A stretch of 64,000 nt of DNA, taken from positions 2,108,001-2,172,000 of the forward strand of contig NZ_BMJB01000001.1 of the NCBI RefSeq assembly GCF_014642855.1, in the 5' to 3' direction. Source of the stretch: Edaphobacter acidisoli. GTDB taxonomy: Bacteria; Acidobacteriota; Terriglobia; Terriglobales; Acidobacteriaceae. The notes beneath the pieces were generated by a model. It was not told where the DNA came from. It worked only from the letters and a program-made list of their open reading frames with translations, and did not search any database. Numbering within the stretch: the stretch's first letter is position 1; every line of letters begins with the position of its first letter. The position numbers and the translations under genes are program-made. Positions 1-7,599 of this stretch are shown piece after piece.

Positions 1-51
1 CGCGAACGCAGCAAGCGCAGCGAACAGAGCACATCGACGAAACAAATTCAT
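1..51 (-). CDS. N-terminal fragment of an exported protein (cut by window edge)
   Basis: Only the first 17 codons are visible. On the minus strand an ATG at 51 opens a frame reading MNLFRRCALFAALAAFA. This is a typical signal-peptide start with two arginines followed by an alanine/leucine-rich core. It lies 89 bp downstream of the alginate lyase gene in the same direction, so it could be co-transcribed with it. The mature protein is outside the window and its function cannot be told. Confidence 0.5.
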   Translation of the reverse strand, partial: MNLFRRCALFAALAAFA

Positions 52-140
52 GAAGAACGATCTCCTGAGCGAATCTAAGAATAAGTCACGAATAAAAGTA
101 CACGGTTACATCCAAGAAAATCCAGCATAAAATCGCAACC

Positions 141-1211
141 CTAAGCAGGCGGCAATCCACCCAGATACATATAGCCTTTATCCTTGCACTCGCTCAGCAG
201 CTTCGTAATCACCGGATCAGGAAACCTGCGATTAAACGACTCCGCCCACCCAATCCGCTCGTTGGAAGGAGAACCCATCTCCTGCTTGACCCCCGTCGCC
301 TTCTCAAACAACGTCGGATCAACCATCCCCGCCATCGACACGCGCACCAGATGCTTCAACGCACCACCATTCACCGCATACAGGTCCACACCATTCGACA
401 TCCCGAGCTCAGCCATCAGCACCAGCGGACCCGCAGCATAGAGGTGATAGTGCAGTGCACGCATGGCGCGGTGCATCTCGTTCGGCAGCGTACCATCCGG
501 CTGAATGGCCGCAATCCCCTGCTTCGCCGCACTCATCGCCCAGTCGAAGTCCTTACGATCATTCGTCGCGATTCCCACCGCCGCCAGCTCCACCCCGGCC
601 CAGTAATAGTGGTTGTTCTGCGCTGCGGCATCCTTCGCCTCTTTCGCGTCGTAATAGTCCTTCGTCTGCTGCGACACCTTCTTCAGCCACGGCAAAATCA
701 CCGCTGCCTGCTCCGGCGAAATCACGCCCGACTCCCGTACCTTCAGATACGCAATCGCCTCTCCACCCAGCACCCATCCCTGCACGTAGTACGCCTGGTT
801 CGACGACATCTTCCCCGTCAACGCCCGCCCGCGCGCATTCGCTTCCATGTGTGCAATCACACATCGAGCCGCCGCCAGCGAGCCCGTCGTCCGATAAGCA
901 TCCGCCGCCGCGACCACCTCATCGCCATCGCGCTTCTCTGGCGCCGAACTCTCGTGGTACGCCTTCATCATCGCCGGATCGACAATCGAATGCGTCGGAT
1001 CATCCGTCCTATAAAACCCATTCGTCACAAAATCAACCGGCAGGTGCTCCACTGCAGGGCAGTCATAGGAAGCACTCGTGGCCTTCACCGCAACGCCATC
1101 CCACGGCGACCGCAACGCCGCAGCGTTCGCATAACAAGGCATCGAAGCCAGCAAAACCGCACCAATCGTTCCCGCACCACGCTTCAACTGCTGCACAACA
1201 AATCTACGCAT
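141..1211 (-). CDS. Alginate lyase family protein (PL5, AlgL-like)
   Basis: Predicted periplasmic poly-mannuronate lyase of 356 residues, close to the usual PL5 length. Residues 1-31 form a signal peptide ending ANA. The PL5 signature NNHYYWAG lies near residue 200, and RALHYHLYAAGPLVLMAE near residue 250 supplies the Arg, His and Tyr expected of the catalytic alpha/alpha toroid. The ATG at 1211 is preceded by GAGGGTAGG, a plausible ribosome site. The gene is followed by another exported-protein gene and preceded by a GH-D-like hydrolase, which points to polysaccharide use. A second, damaged copy of its leader and first codons lies upstream at 3613-3687. Substrate preference cannot be read from sequence alone. 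Confidence 0.8.
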   Translation of the reverse strand: MRRFVVQQLKRGAGTIGAVLLASMPCYANAAALRSPWDGVAVKATSASYDCPAVEHLPVDFVTNGFYRTDDPTHSIVDPAMMKAYHESSAPEKRDGDEVVAAADAYRTTGSLAAARCVIAHMEANARGRALTGKMSSNQAYYVQGWVLGGEAIAYLKVRESGVISPEQAAVILPWLKKVSQQTKDYYDAKEAKDAAAQNNHYYWAGVELAAVGIATNDRKDFDWAMSAAKQGIAAIQPDGTLPNEMHRAMRALHYHLYAAGPLVLMAELGMSNGVDLYAVNGGALKHLVRVSMAGMVDPTLFEKATGVKQEMGSPSNERIGWAESFNRRFPDPVITKLLSECKDKGYMYLGGLPPA

Positions 1212-1273
1212 CCTACCCTCGTGCCAGCCATTCTAACTACAATTCCCGATTAAGTTCACGCTTCGTATGAAAA
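1191..1273 (-). repeat. Intact copy of an imperfect direct repeat covering the alginate lyase leader and first codons
   Basis: About 83 bp that match 3613-3687 with scattered substitutions. Shared blocks include CTGCACAACAAATC, CCTACCCTCG, ATTAAGTTCA and GTATGAAAA in the same order. This copy contains the alginate lyase start codon and its ribosome site. The two copies flank the 2.2 kb hydrolase gene. Confidence 0.75.
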
Positions 1274-1326
1274 TGCCGCCGGATGGCGCCGTGCGCACGC
1301 CGGCGTTCCGCCAGTACACGCAGACT

Positions 1327-3540
1327 CTAGCTAACAGTTATCCATGTGCGACTCTTCCCATCGATACGCACTGGAACCAAAGCCGAATAGTCCCGCTCCA
1401 GGTGATAGGTCTTCGCAGGCCCATCCTGTATTTGAATCTGCGCTGTCTTTGTAAGCCCCGTGTAGTACAGAGGCAATTTAATCTCGCGTGTAATTTCATC
1501 GTGCAAGGGGTTATAGATCATAGCCAGGCCGCGAGTTTTCAGACGCGGATTCGCATGCAGGATGCCGTCCCAATCCTTACCATCCGGTCGGCGCAGGTGA
1601 ATAATGTCGCTATCCAGAATGGCCCGGTTTTCTTTGTAGAAGCTGACCCATTTGCGCACAGCCTGTTTTGTTTCATCCGTGTCGTAGAGACGGTCTCCGC
1701 GCCATGCAGCCTGCACCCCCGCTCCCAACAGGTCTGCAAGCCTGGTCTCGTAATGGGCAAGGTTTTGGTGCAGCGGCTCAACCGTTGCTGCCGAACCTCC
1801 ACCGTGATATTGCATGAGGGGGACATGCATCCAACCCATGCTCGGTGTCTTCTCCCACGTTCCGTCATAGATGTCCTGCCGTTCGATCAATGGCTGATAT
1901 TCACGTGGCAGAGACCAGTCATTTTCCGTATAGCCCATCCCAGTCTTGCTTTGCCCATTGAGAAAGTACCAGTCGGGCACGGTGAGATAAATGCCCTGTC
2001 CCCGGCACCAGCGATAGAACTCGCTCATAATCTCCCACTGCCGCCATTGTGAATCGAGATATCCTTTATGCCCCGGATGCTCGGTAGATGCGCAGAAATC
2101 TCCTGGATAGGAGCCGTCGTTTTCAAAGACGTTCATTCCCGTGTATGGGAAAAAGCTGCGCAGCGTTTTGAAGTAATCTTCCGCCCAGTGGCTGCCGAGA
2201 CAAGGCGATGGGCCAAATTTACCCCCGCCCGGTCTGTCCGTTTTCACATCGATAACAAGGTCCTCGCGTCTTCCACCCCGGCTTGCAAGCAGTGAATAGC
2301 CACCGATTGCGATGCCCTTCTGTTTGGCATAATCGGCCAGCTCTTTCATCTCTTTCAAATAATCAGCACTCGTGTTTTCGATGTTGAAGCCGCTTCCAAA
2401 GCTGAGGATCACCATCTCGAAACCAACATCGGCGCACTGGTCAATGACGAGTTTTACTTTGTCAGGCTCCGCATATCGCGCGTGCATGTAAATCGGATTC
2501 TCTTGTATCCATGGCGCAAGTACCGTCATCATCTTGCGCATCGCCAGTCCACGCCGTTCAGCATCACTGCTGTCGTGAAGAAGCTCAAACACCGTAAAGG
2601 AGCCCCATGTCTTCCCCGACGCTATTTCAATTTCGGGGCCAACGGGAGGAGCGCACTCCAGCAAGCATGGCGTTTGGTGCTCATAGTAGCGATCGCCGTA
2701 AGATGGATCGCCCTTCCAGCGGACTGCAGGATTGTCCTGAGCGGCGCCCATGTTTCCGCCAAAGTCGTAGTCCGTTTCCACATGAATAGGAAGGACTTTG
2801 TCGAGAAGCTCATTGTCCGATTCAGGAGATAGTTTCTCGACACCGGACTCGACAATTGCCAATATTTCAGCCTGGAATGAATTCAGAACGATTGGAGAAG
2901 AGCCATCGTTTTCAACCTCAATCTGCTTTGCCAACAGCGGAATGCCGTCATACAGTTCATAACGCACGCGCACCAGAACATTCTTGATTGGCGATTGCGG
3001 CCCGGCCCCATAGTGAAAGGTCAAGGAAACACCGGGCGGCGGCCATGGCAACTCCTCCGTTGACCACTCCGCAACTCGCTTCCACGGAAAACGTGCGCGA
3101 GTCCTTCCTTCTTCCAGACGAAGGAACTGAAAATCACGCGGGGCTGCTGTCATTTGATCGAGCCACTCTGGCAGAAAGTAGTTCTCGACAGGTTGTCCGT
3201 GCAGGCCTCCCACGGAGAGAGCATAGTCATCCAGAGTAAGTGTTGCTTCAGGCCGCACACTTCGCAAAACGCTTTCGCCTGTCATCAGGTTGTCGAACGC
3301 TACAGTTGCCGCGTTCGGAGCGAGACGAAATACACGGCGCAGCAGCCCATTCGACAGGACGACTTCTTTGCCGCCGTCCTGATGTGTGATCTGTGCTTTG
3401 TAACCAGAGGCGTCCAATAGCCAATCCGCTGACGACGACTGCTGGTGAGTTGTCTCTTCAGCAATCGCTTTAGATGGCGCCACACTTAACACACCGGTGC
3501 CAAGCGCACCGGCGATGAAGTTCCTTCGGTTAAATTGCAT
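1327..3540 (-). CDS. Exported glycoside hydrolase, clan GH-D-like (alpha-galactosidase-type)
   Basis: A 737-residue exported enzyme. The N-terminus (NRRNFIAGALGTGVLSV) resembles a twin-arginine signal. An N-terminal beta domain of roughly residues 40-330 precedes a TIM-barrel-like segment of about 340-620 with strand ends such as FEMVILSFGSGF and MNVFENDGSYPGDF. In clan GH-D the nucleophile Asp sits at such a strand end, so the Asp in ENDG is a candidate. A C-terminal beta sandwich follows. The start has AAGGTGAG eight bases upstream. The exact CAZy family is not recognised; GH36- or GH27-related is the best guess. GC is visibly lower than in the 3.9-12 kb block. Confidence 0.6.
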   Translation of the reverse strand: MQFNRRNFIAGALGTGVLSVAPSKAIAEETTHQQSSSADWLLDASGYKAQITHQDGGKEVVLSNGLLRRVFRLAPNAATVAFDNLMTGESVLRSVRPEATLTLDDYALSVGGLHGQPVENYFLPEWLDQMTAAPRDFQFLRLEEGRTRARFPWKRVAEWSTEELPWPPPGVSLTFHYGAGPQSPIKNVLVRVRYELYDGIPLLAKQIEVENDGSSPIVLNSFQAEILAIVESGVEKLSPESDNELLDKVLPIHVETDYDFGGNMGAAQDNPAVRWKGDPSYGDRYYEHQTPCLLECAPPVGPEIEIASGKTWGSFTVFELLHDSSDAERRGLAMRKMMTVLAPWIQENPIYMHARYAEPDKVKLVIDQCADVGFEMVILSFGSGFNIENTSADYLKEMKELADYAKQKGIAIGGYSLLASRGGRREDLVIDVKTDRPGGGKFGPSPCLGSHWAEDYFKTLRSFFPYTGMNVFENDGSYPGDFCASTEHPGHKGYLDSQWRQWEIMSEFYRWCRGQGIYLTVPDWYFLNGQSKTGMGYTENDWSLPREYQPLIERQDIYDGTWEKTPSMGWMHVPLMQYHGGGSAATVEPLHQNLAHYETRLADLLGAGVQAAWRGDRLYDTDETKQAVRKWVSFYKENRAILDSDIIHLRRPDGKDWDGILHANPRLKTRGLAMIYNPLHDEITREIKLPLYYTGLTKTAQIQIQDGPAKTYHLERDYSALVPVRIDGKSRTWITVS

Positions 3541-3612
3541 TTGGTGGTCTCACCTTATTTATTCTGTTGAATCTTTTCTCTAACGCGACCAATCGCTCAG
3601 CACTACGTTTCA

Positions 3613-3687
3613 CTGCACAACAAATCCTACCCTCGCGCCAGACATCCTACCCACAATCGCCAATTAAGTTCAGACTCTGTATGAAAA
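3613..3687 (-). repeat. Degraded second copy of the alginate lyase leader/5' end
   Basis: This stretch matches 1191-1273 in order. Read on the minus strand it contains GAGGGTAGGA followed directly by TTTGTTGTGCAG, whereas the intact copy has seven extra bases between them that include the ATG. The start codon is therefore deleted and the copy cannot be translated. It looks like a relic of a duplicated or displaced alginate lyase gene. Confidence 0.7.
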
Positions 3688-3784
3688 CACAGCCGAAGCA
3701 GCCTTGACGAACAGCCACCACCCGCTTAGCGTTGAAGCAGCCACCAATCTGCTCATGGTGGACGAAGCACCCGGCAGCAAAGAC

Positions 3785-3869
3785 GCGAAAGTGGCGAAAT
3801 TGGCAGACGCACCAGACTTAGGATCTGGCGGAGAAATCCGTGGGGGTTCAAGTCCCCCCTTTCGCACCA
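3785..3869 (+). tRNA. tRNA-Leu (anticodon UAG)
   Basis: The seven-base acceptor stem GCGAAAG pairs with CTTTCGC at the 3' end, followed by the encoded ACCA. The anticodon stem CCAGA/TCTGG encloses the loop CTTAGGA, giving anticodon TAG. A variable arm follows, and the T arm has the usual GGTTCAAGTCC loop. The total of 85 nt with a long variable arm fits a class II leucine tRNA reading CUN codons. Confidence 0.95.
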
Positions 3870-3900
3870 ATCTCAAATCCATCGAGCACCAGGAACAACA

Positions 3901-4215
3901 ATGAACCAGCCGCACGCGCCCAAAGGTCCGGACCAGACCACCGTCAACATCACCAACACCCCCGACTACCGCGAGGGCTACGCCAACAGCGTCCAGGTCC
4001 GCATGAGCGTCTGGGACTTCTTCCTCGTCTTCGGCACCATGTCGCAGGAAAAACCGGACGAGCTCAACATGCGCAACTTCCAGGGCATCTATCTCAGCCC
4101 GCAGCAAGCCAAGGCGCTCTGGAACGTACTCGGTCATAATCTCGCTCAGTACGAGCAGGCTTTCGGAACGCTCACGCTGGAGCAGGTTCCTCAACCTGGC
4201 GGTCCCGTCCATTAG
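3901..4215 (+). CDS. DUF3467 domain protein
   Basis: A 104-residue cytosolic protein of unknown function. Residues 20-95 match the DUF3467 pattern: YANSVQVRMSVWDFFLVFG, then an acidic stretch, then YLSPQQAKALWNVLGHNLAQYEQAFG. The family is small, widespread and has no established role. It starts 31 bp after the tRNA-Leu and its stop is 6 bp before the GTG of the next gene, so it may be read through from the tRNA promoter and co-expressed with the glycosyltransferase. Confidence 0.85.
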   Translation: MNQPHAPKGPDQTTVNITNTPDYREGYANSVQVRMSVWDFFLVFGTMSQEKPDELNMRNFQGIYLSPQQAKALWNVLGHNLAQYEQAFGTLTLEQVPQPGGPVH

Positions 4216-4221
4216 CTCCAC

Positions 4222-5823
4222 GTGAAACGCCTGCGCAACGCCCGAAAGCCCCTCGGCGACATCCCGCCCTGGAAGCTCTACCCGCTCTTCTTCGCGGTCG
4301 TTTACTTCTCGCACCTCACGCTGTTGCGTCTTCCCTACTTCTGGGACGAGGCCGGCTACTACATCCCCGCCGCGTGGGACTTCTACCGCACCGGCTCGCT
4401 CATTCCGCAAACCACGCTGACCAACGCGCACCCGCCGCTGCCATCCATCCTGCTCGCAGCCTGGTGGCATCTCTCAGGATTCGTCCCCAGCGGCACCCGC
4501 ACCCTCGTCTGCATGGTGAGCGCAGCAGCCCTGCTCGGCGTCTTCAAGCTCGCGCGATCGCTCTGCACAAGATCCGTCGCCGCCGTCACAGCAATCCTTA
4601 CCGCGATCTACCCCATCTGGTTCGCGCAAAGCACACTCGCCCACGCCGACATCTTCGCCGCCGCCTTCACCCTCTGGGCCTTCGCCTTCTACCTCGAACC
4701 CGAGCCAGCGTCTTCCACGCGCAATCAAATCTCCGTAGCCTTTCTCTTCTCGCTCGCCGCACTGTCGAAAGAAACAGCCATCGTCACGCCAGTCGCGCTC
4801 GCCCTCTGGGAGACATTCCTCCTCATCCGCAGCAGCCGAGCCATTCCACGCCGCGAACACACTAGATGGATCATCGCTCTACTCATCCCCATCCTTCCAC
4901 TCGCAGCCTGGTACGCCTACCACTACCACGCCACAGGATTCATCTTCGGCAACCCACAATTCCTTCGCTACAACGCTACCGCGAACCTCGGCTTACATCG
5001 CATCGCGCTCAGCCTCTGGCACCGCCTCCTGCACCTCACCGTGCACATGAACCTCTACGTCGCCGTCATCTGCGCTGCGGCCGCATTGTTCATTCCAGCC
5101 ACACCCGAGTCACCGAAGGGCCTGCAAAAGCCCGCCTTGCAGGCCATCGCCGTCATCTTCATCGCCAACTGGATCGCCTTCTCCATCCTCGGCGGAGCGC
5201 TGCTCACGCGCTATCTTCTTCCGGTCTATCCGCTCATCATCCTGCTCTGCGTGACGACCTGGCATCGCCACCTGCGCCGATGGTGGCTCCTGGCCGCGCT
5301 CACTGCAGCCGCATTCCTCAGCGGCATCTGGATCTACCCGCCCTACCCCTTCGCACCCGAAGACAATCTCGCCTACCGCGACATGGTCGTCCTGCACGTA
5401 GAAGCCGTCCACATCATTGAGCACCGTTACCCCAAAGCCATCGTGCTCACCGCCTGGCCCGCAACCAGCGAGCTTGCACGCCCCGAGCTAGGCTACACAC
5501 GCACGCCCATCAAAACCGTCGCCATCGACAACTTCTCCTTCGGTGAAATCGAAAAAGCCGCCGCCGACCCCGGCTCCTACGACACAGCGCTCATCTTCTC
5601 CACCAAGATCGACCCGCGCGGCATCAATCTCGCTCGCGCAAACAGGGCATCCGACGCGAAGTACTTCGACTACCACCAGGACCTCGACCCCACCGAAGTC
5701 GCCGCGCTGCTCCACGGCAACATCGTCTGGCAAGCTCACCGCAACGCCGAGTGGGCCGCCATCCTCCGCTTCCCCCGCATCGTCAACGCCTCACTCACAC
5801 CTTTGTCGCTGCCTCTGAGATAG
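4222..5823 (+). CDS. GT39-like polyprenyl-sugar-dependent membrane glycosyltransferase (PMT_2 type)
   Basis: A multi-pass GT-C membrane protein of 533 residues with a GTG start. The first periplasmic loop carries the metal-binding acidic pair in YFWDEAGYYIPA (Asp42, Glu43) and the motif NAHPPLP near residue 70, both typical of ArnT and protein O-mannosyltransferase relatives. Eight or more hydrophobic helices occupy residues 90-390. A soluble domain of about 140 residues ends the protein. It probably moves a sugar from a lipid carrier to a cell-envelope acceptor; the acceptor is unknown. The last few codons and the TAG stop lie inside a dispersed repeat. Confidence 0.8.
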   Translation: MKRLRNARKPLGDIPPWKLYPLFFAVVYFSHLTLLRLPYFWDEAGYYIPAAWDFYRTGSLIPQTTLTNAHPPLPSILLAAWWHLSGFVPSGTRTLVCMVSAAALLGVFKLARSLCTRSVAAVTAILTAIYPIWFAQSTLAHADIFAAAFTLWAFAFYLEPEPASSTRNQISVAFLFSLAALSKETAIVTPVALALWETFLLIRSSRAIPRREHTRWIIALLIPILPLAAWYAYHYHATGFIFGNPQFLRYNATANLGLHRIALSLWHRLLHLTVHMNLYVAVICAAAALFIPATPESPKGLQKPALQAIAVIFIANWIAFSILGGALLTRYLLPVYPLIILLCVTTWHRHLRRWWLLAALTAAAFLSGIWIYPPYPFAPEDNLAYRDMVVLHVEAVHIIEHRYPKAIVLTAWPATSELARPELGYTRTPIKTVAIDNFSFGEIEKAAADPGSYDTALIFSTKIDPRGINLARANRASDAKYFDYHQDLDPTEVAALLHGNIVWQAHRNAEWAAILRFPRIVNASLTPLSLPLR

Positions 5824-5889
5824 GCCGGGACTTCAGTCCGGGCAATACCGGCACAAAAAGGAACGGGGCTTTAGCCCCTGGGATACGCC
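5803..5889 (+). repeat. Dispersed double-hairpin repeat (family R1), copy 1
   Basis: Two hairpins in series. The first centres on CGGGACTTCAGTCCGG and the second is GGGGCTTTAGCCCC, with a short A-rich spacer. It matches 12393-12476 almost base for base, beginning upstream at TTGTCG. The GATAGG segment supplies the TAG stop of the upstream glycosyltransferase gene. Elements of this kind are common between genes in acidobacterial genomes. Confidence 0.85.
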
Positions 5890-5958
5890 CCATCCATCGC
5901 GGCCTCATTGTCCATCGCGAGTGGCATACCTCGCACGAGCGCTCTATATACTGAACCT

Positions 5959-7599
5959 GTGCCGAGCCCGTCCAAACTCCGCCATCTCCTGAAGCACTCC
6001 TGGCTTCCCATCGCGTTCCTCTTCTCAACCATCCACGCCCTCGCGCAGACTAGCCCCAGCGCCGAAACCATCGAGAACTCGGGCCGTCTCGTCCTCGTCC
6101 TTCCATTCGACAACCACACCGGCCAGCAAAACCTCGCATGGATCGGCGAGTCCTTCCCCGACACGCTCAACCAGCGGCTCGCCTCCGCCGGCTTTCTCCC
6201 CATCAACCACGACGACCTCCAGTACGCGCTCGACCACCTCGGCCTGCCGTCCGACTTCCGTCCCACCCGCGCCACCACCATCCGCATCGCGCAAACACTC
6301 GACGCCAACTACGTCATCATCGGCAGCTACAACGTCACCAACGGACGCATCTCCGCGCAGGCGCAGGTCCTCAACGTCAACCAGCTCCACATGTCACATC
6401 CGCTTGCCGACTCAAGCGAGCTCGCGCGCCTCTTCGATGTCGAAAACGCCATCGCCTGGAAGGTCGCCAACGATATCGTTCCCAACTTCTCCATTGCCGA
6501 GCAGACATTCCTGAGCGCGCCCTCCGTGCCCCTCAGCGCATTCGAGGACTACATCCGCGGCAACAACGCCACCACACCCGACGAGCGCGTCAATCGCCTC
6601 CAGGACGCCGTCCGCCTCGCGCCCGACTACTCCGCTGCCCTGCTCGCACTCGGCAAAGCGCAGTATGCCAATCGCGACTTCGACAACGCCGCCGCAACAC
6701 TCGCCAAGGTTCCCCACTCCGACCGCCGCGCTCTCGAAGCCAACTTCTACCTCGGCCTCGCCCGCTTCAACTCTGGCAAGTACGCTGAAGCCGAATCAGC
6801 ATTCGCCTTCGTCGCCAGCCGTCTTCCGCTTCCCGAAGTCGTCAACAATCAGGCCGTCGCCACCGCGCGCCAGGGACGCAACGCCGTCCCACTCTTCCGC
6901 CGCGCCTCTGCAGCCGACCCCAACGACCCCGACTACCACTACAACCTCGCCGTCTCGCTCTACCGTCAGGGAGATTTCGCCGGAGCCACCACTGAAGTCA
7001 ATCAAACCCTGAAGCTCCGGCCCACCGACGCCGAAGCCGCGCAACTCAAAGCCTCCATCGCCACCGGCAAAAAGCCCGACGCAAAGACCGCAGCGAACAC
7101 CACCGACACTGACCCTTCATCCTTCGATCCGCTCGAACGCATCCGCCGCACCTACTCCGAAGCCTCCTTCCGTCAGGCCGCCTTTGAGATCGACCAGATG
7201 CGCGCCATGCGCATGGCCACCCTGCCCAAAGACCAGCAGGCAAAGCAATACACCGAGCTGGGCCACGAATATCTCGGCGAAGGCCTCATCCCCGAGGCCG
7301 AGCAGCAGTTCCAGTCCGCGCTCAAAGCCGACCCATCCAGCTCCGAAGCCCACGCAGGCCTCGCGCAGGTCCGCGAACGCACTGGCAACAATCAGCAGGC
7401 GCGCACCGAAGCCGAAGCCTCGCTCAGGCTCCAGCCCAACGCTCCCGCATATCTCGTTCTCGCGCACCTCGAATATCAGGCCAACCAACTCGACGCCGCA
7501 GCCGCAGACGTCAGCAACGCCCTCAAGCTCGACCCCAAAAACTCCGCCGCCCTCGGCATGAAGCAGGCCCTCCAGTCCCGCGGAAAGACCCTCCCGTGA
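5959..7599 (+). CDS. Exported TPR protein with N-terminal FlgO/CsgG-like domain
   Basis: About 546 residues from a GTG at 5959, where a clean signal peptide begins (LPIAFLFSTIHALAQ). An in-frame start at 5908 is possible but adds residues encoded next to a repeat. After the signal, a domain of roughly 130 residues (LVLVLPFDNHTGQQNLAWIG, then NYVIIGSYNV) resembles the nucleotide-binding-like fold of FlgO/CsgG proteins that precedes TPRs in many exported proteins. At least six TPR units follow. It probably acts as an envelope scaffold. Its stop overlaps the GTG of the NfeD gene, so the two are translationally coupled. Confidence 0.7.
   Translation: MPSPSKLRHLLKHSWLPIAFLFSTIHALAQTSPSAETIENSGRLVLVLPFDNHTGQQNLAWIGESFPDTLNQRLASAGFLPINHDDLQYALDHLGLPSDFRPTRATTIRIAQTLDANYVIIGSYNVTNGRISAQAQVLNVNQLHMSHPLADSSELARLFDVENAIAWKVANDIVPNFSIAEQTFLSAPSVPLSAFEDYIRGNNATTPDERVNRLQDAVRLAPDYSAALLALGKAQYANRDFDNAAATLAKVPHSDRRALEANFYLGLARFNSGKYAEAESAFAFVASRLPLPEVVNNQAVATARQGRNAVPLFRRASAADPNDPDYHYNLAVSLYRQGDFAGATTEVNQTLKLRPTDAEAAQLKASIATGKKPDAKTAANTTDTDPSSFDPLERIRRTYSEASFRQAAFEIDQMRAMRMATLPKDQQAKQYTELGHEYLGEGLIPEAEQQFQSALKADPSSSEAHAGLAQVRERTGNNQQARTEAEASLRLQPNAPAYLVLAHLEYQANQLDAAAADVSNALKLDPKNSAALGMKQALQSRGKTLP

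Noticed and set aside
351..1270. Two long plus-strand frames (300 and 271 codons) opposite the alginate lyase gene
   Set aside because: Arg/Ser/Pro-rich shadow translations of a high-GC gene on the other strand; no domains and no ribosome site.
3670..4470. 266-codon minus-strand frame over the tRNA and DUF3467 gene
   Set aside because: It crosses the tRNA and two well-supported genes; composition is that of an antisense shadow.
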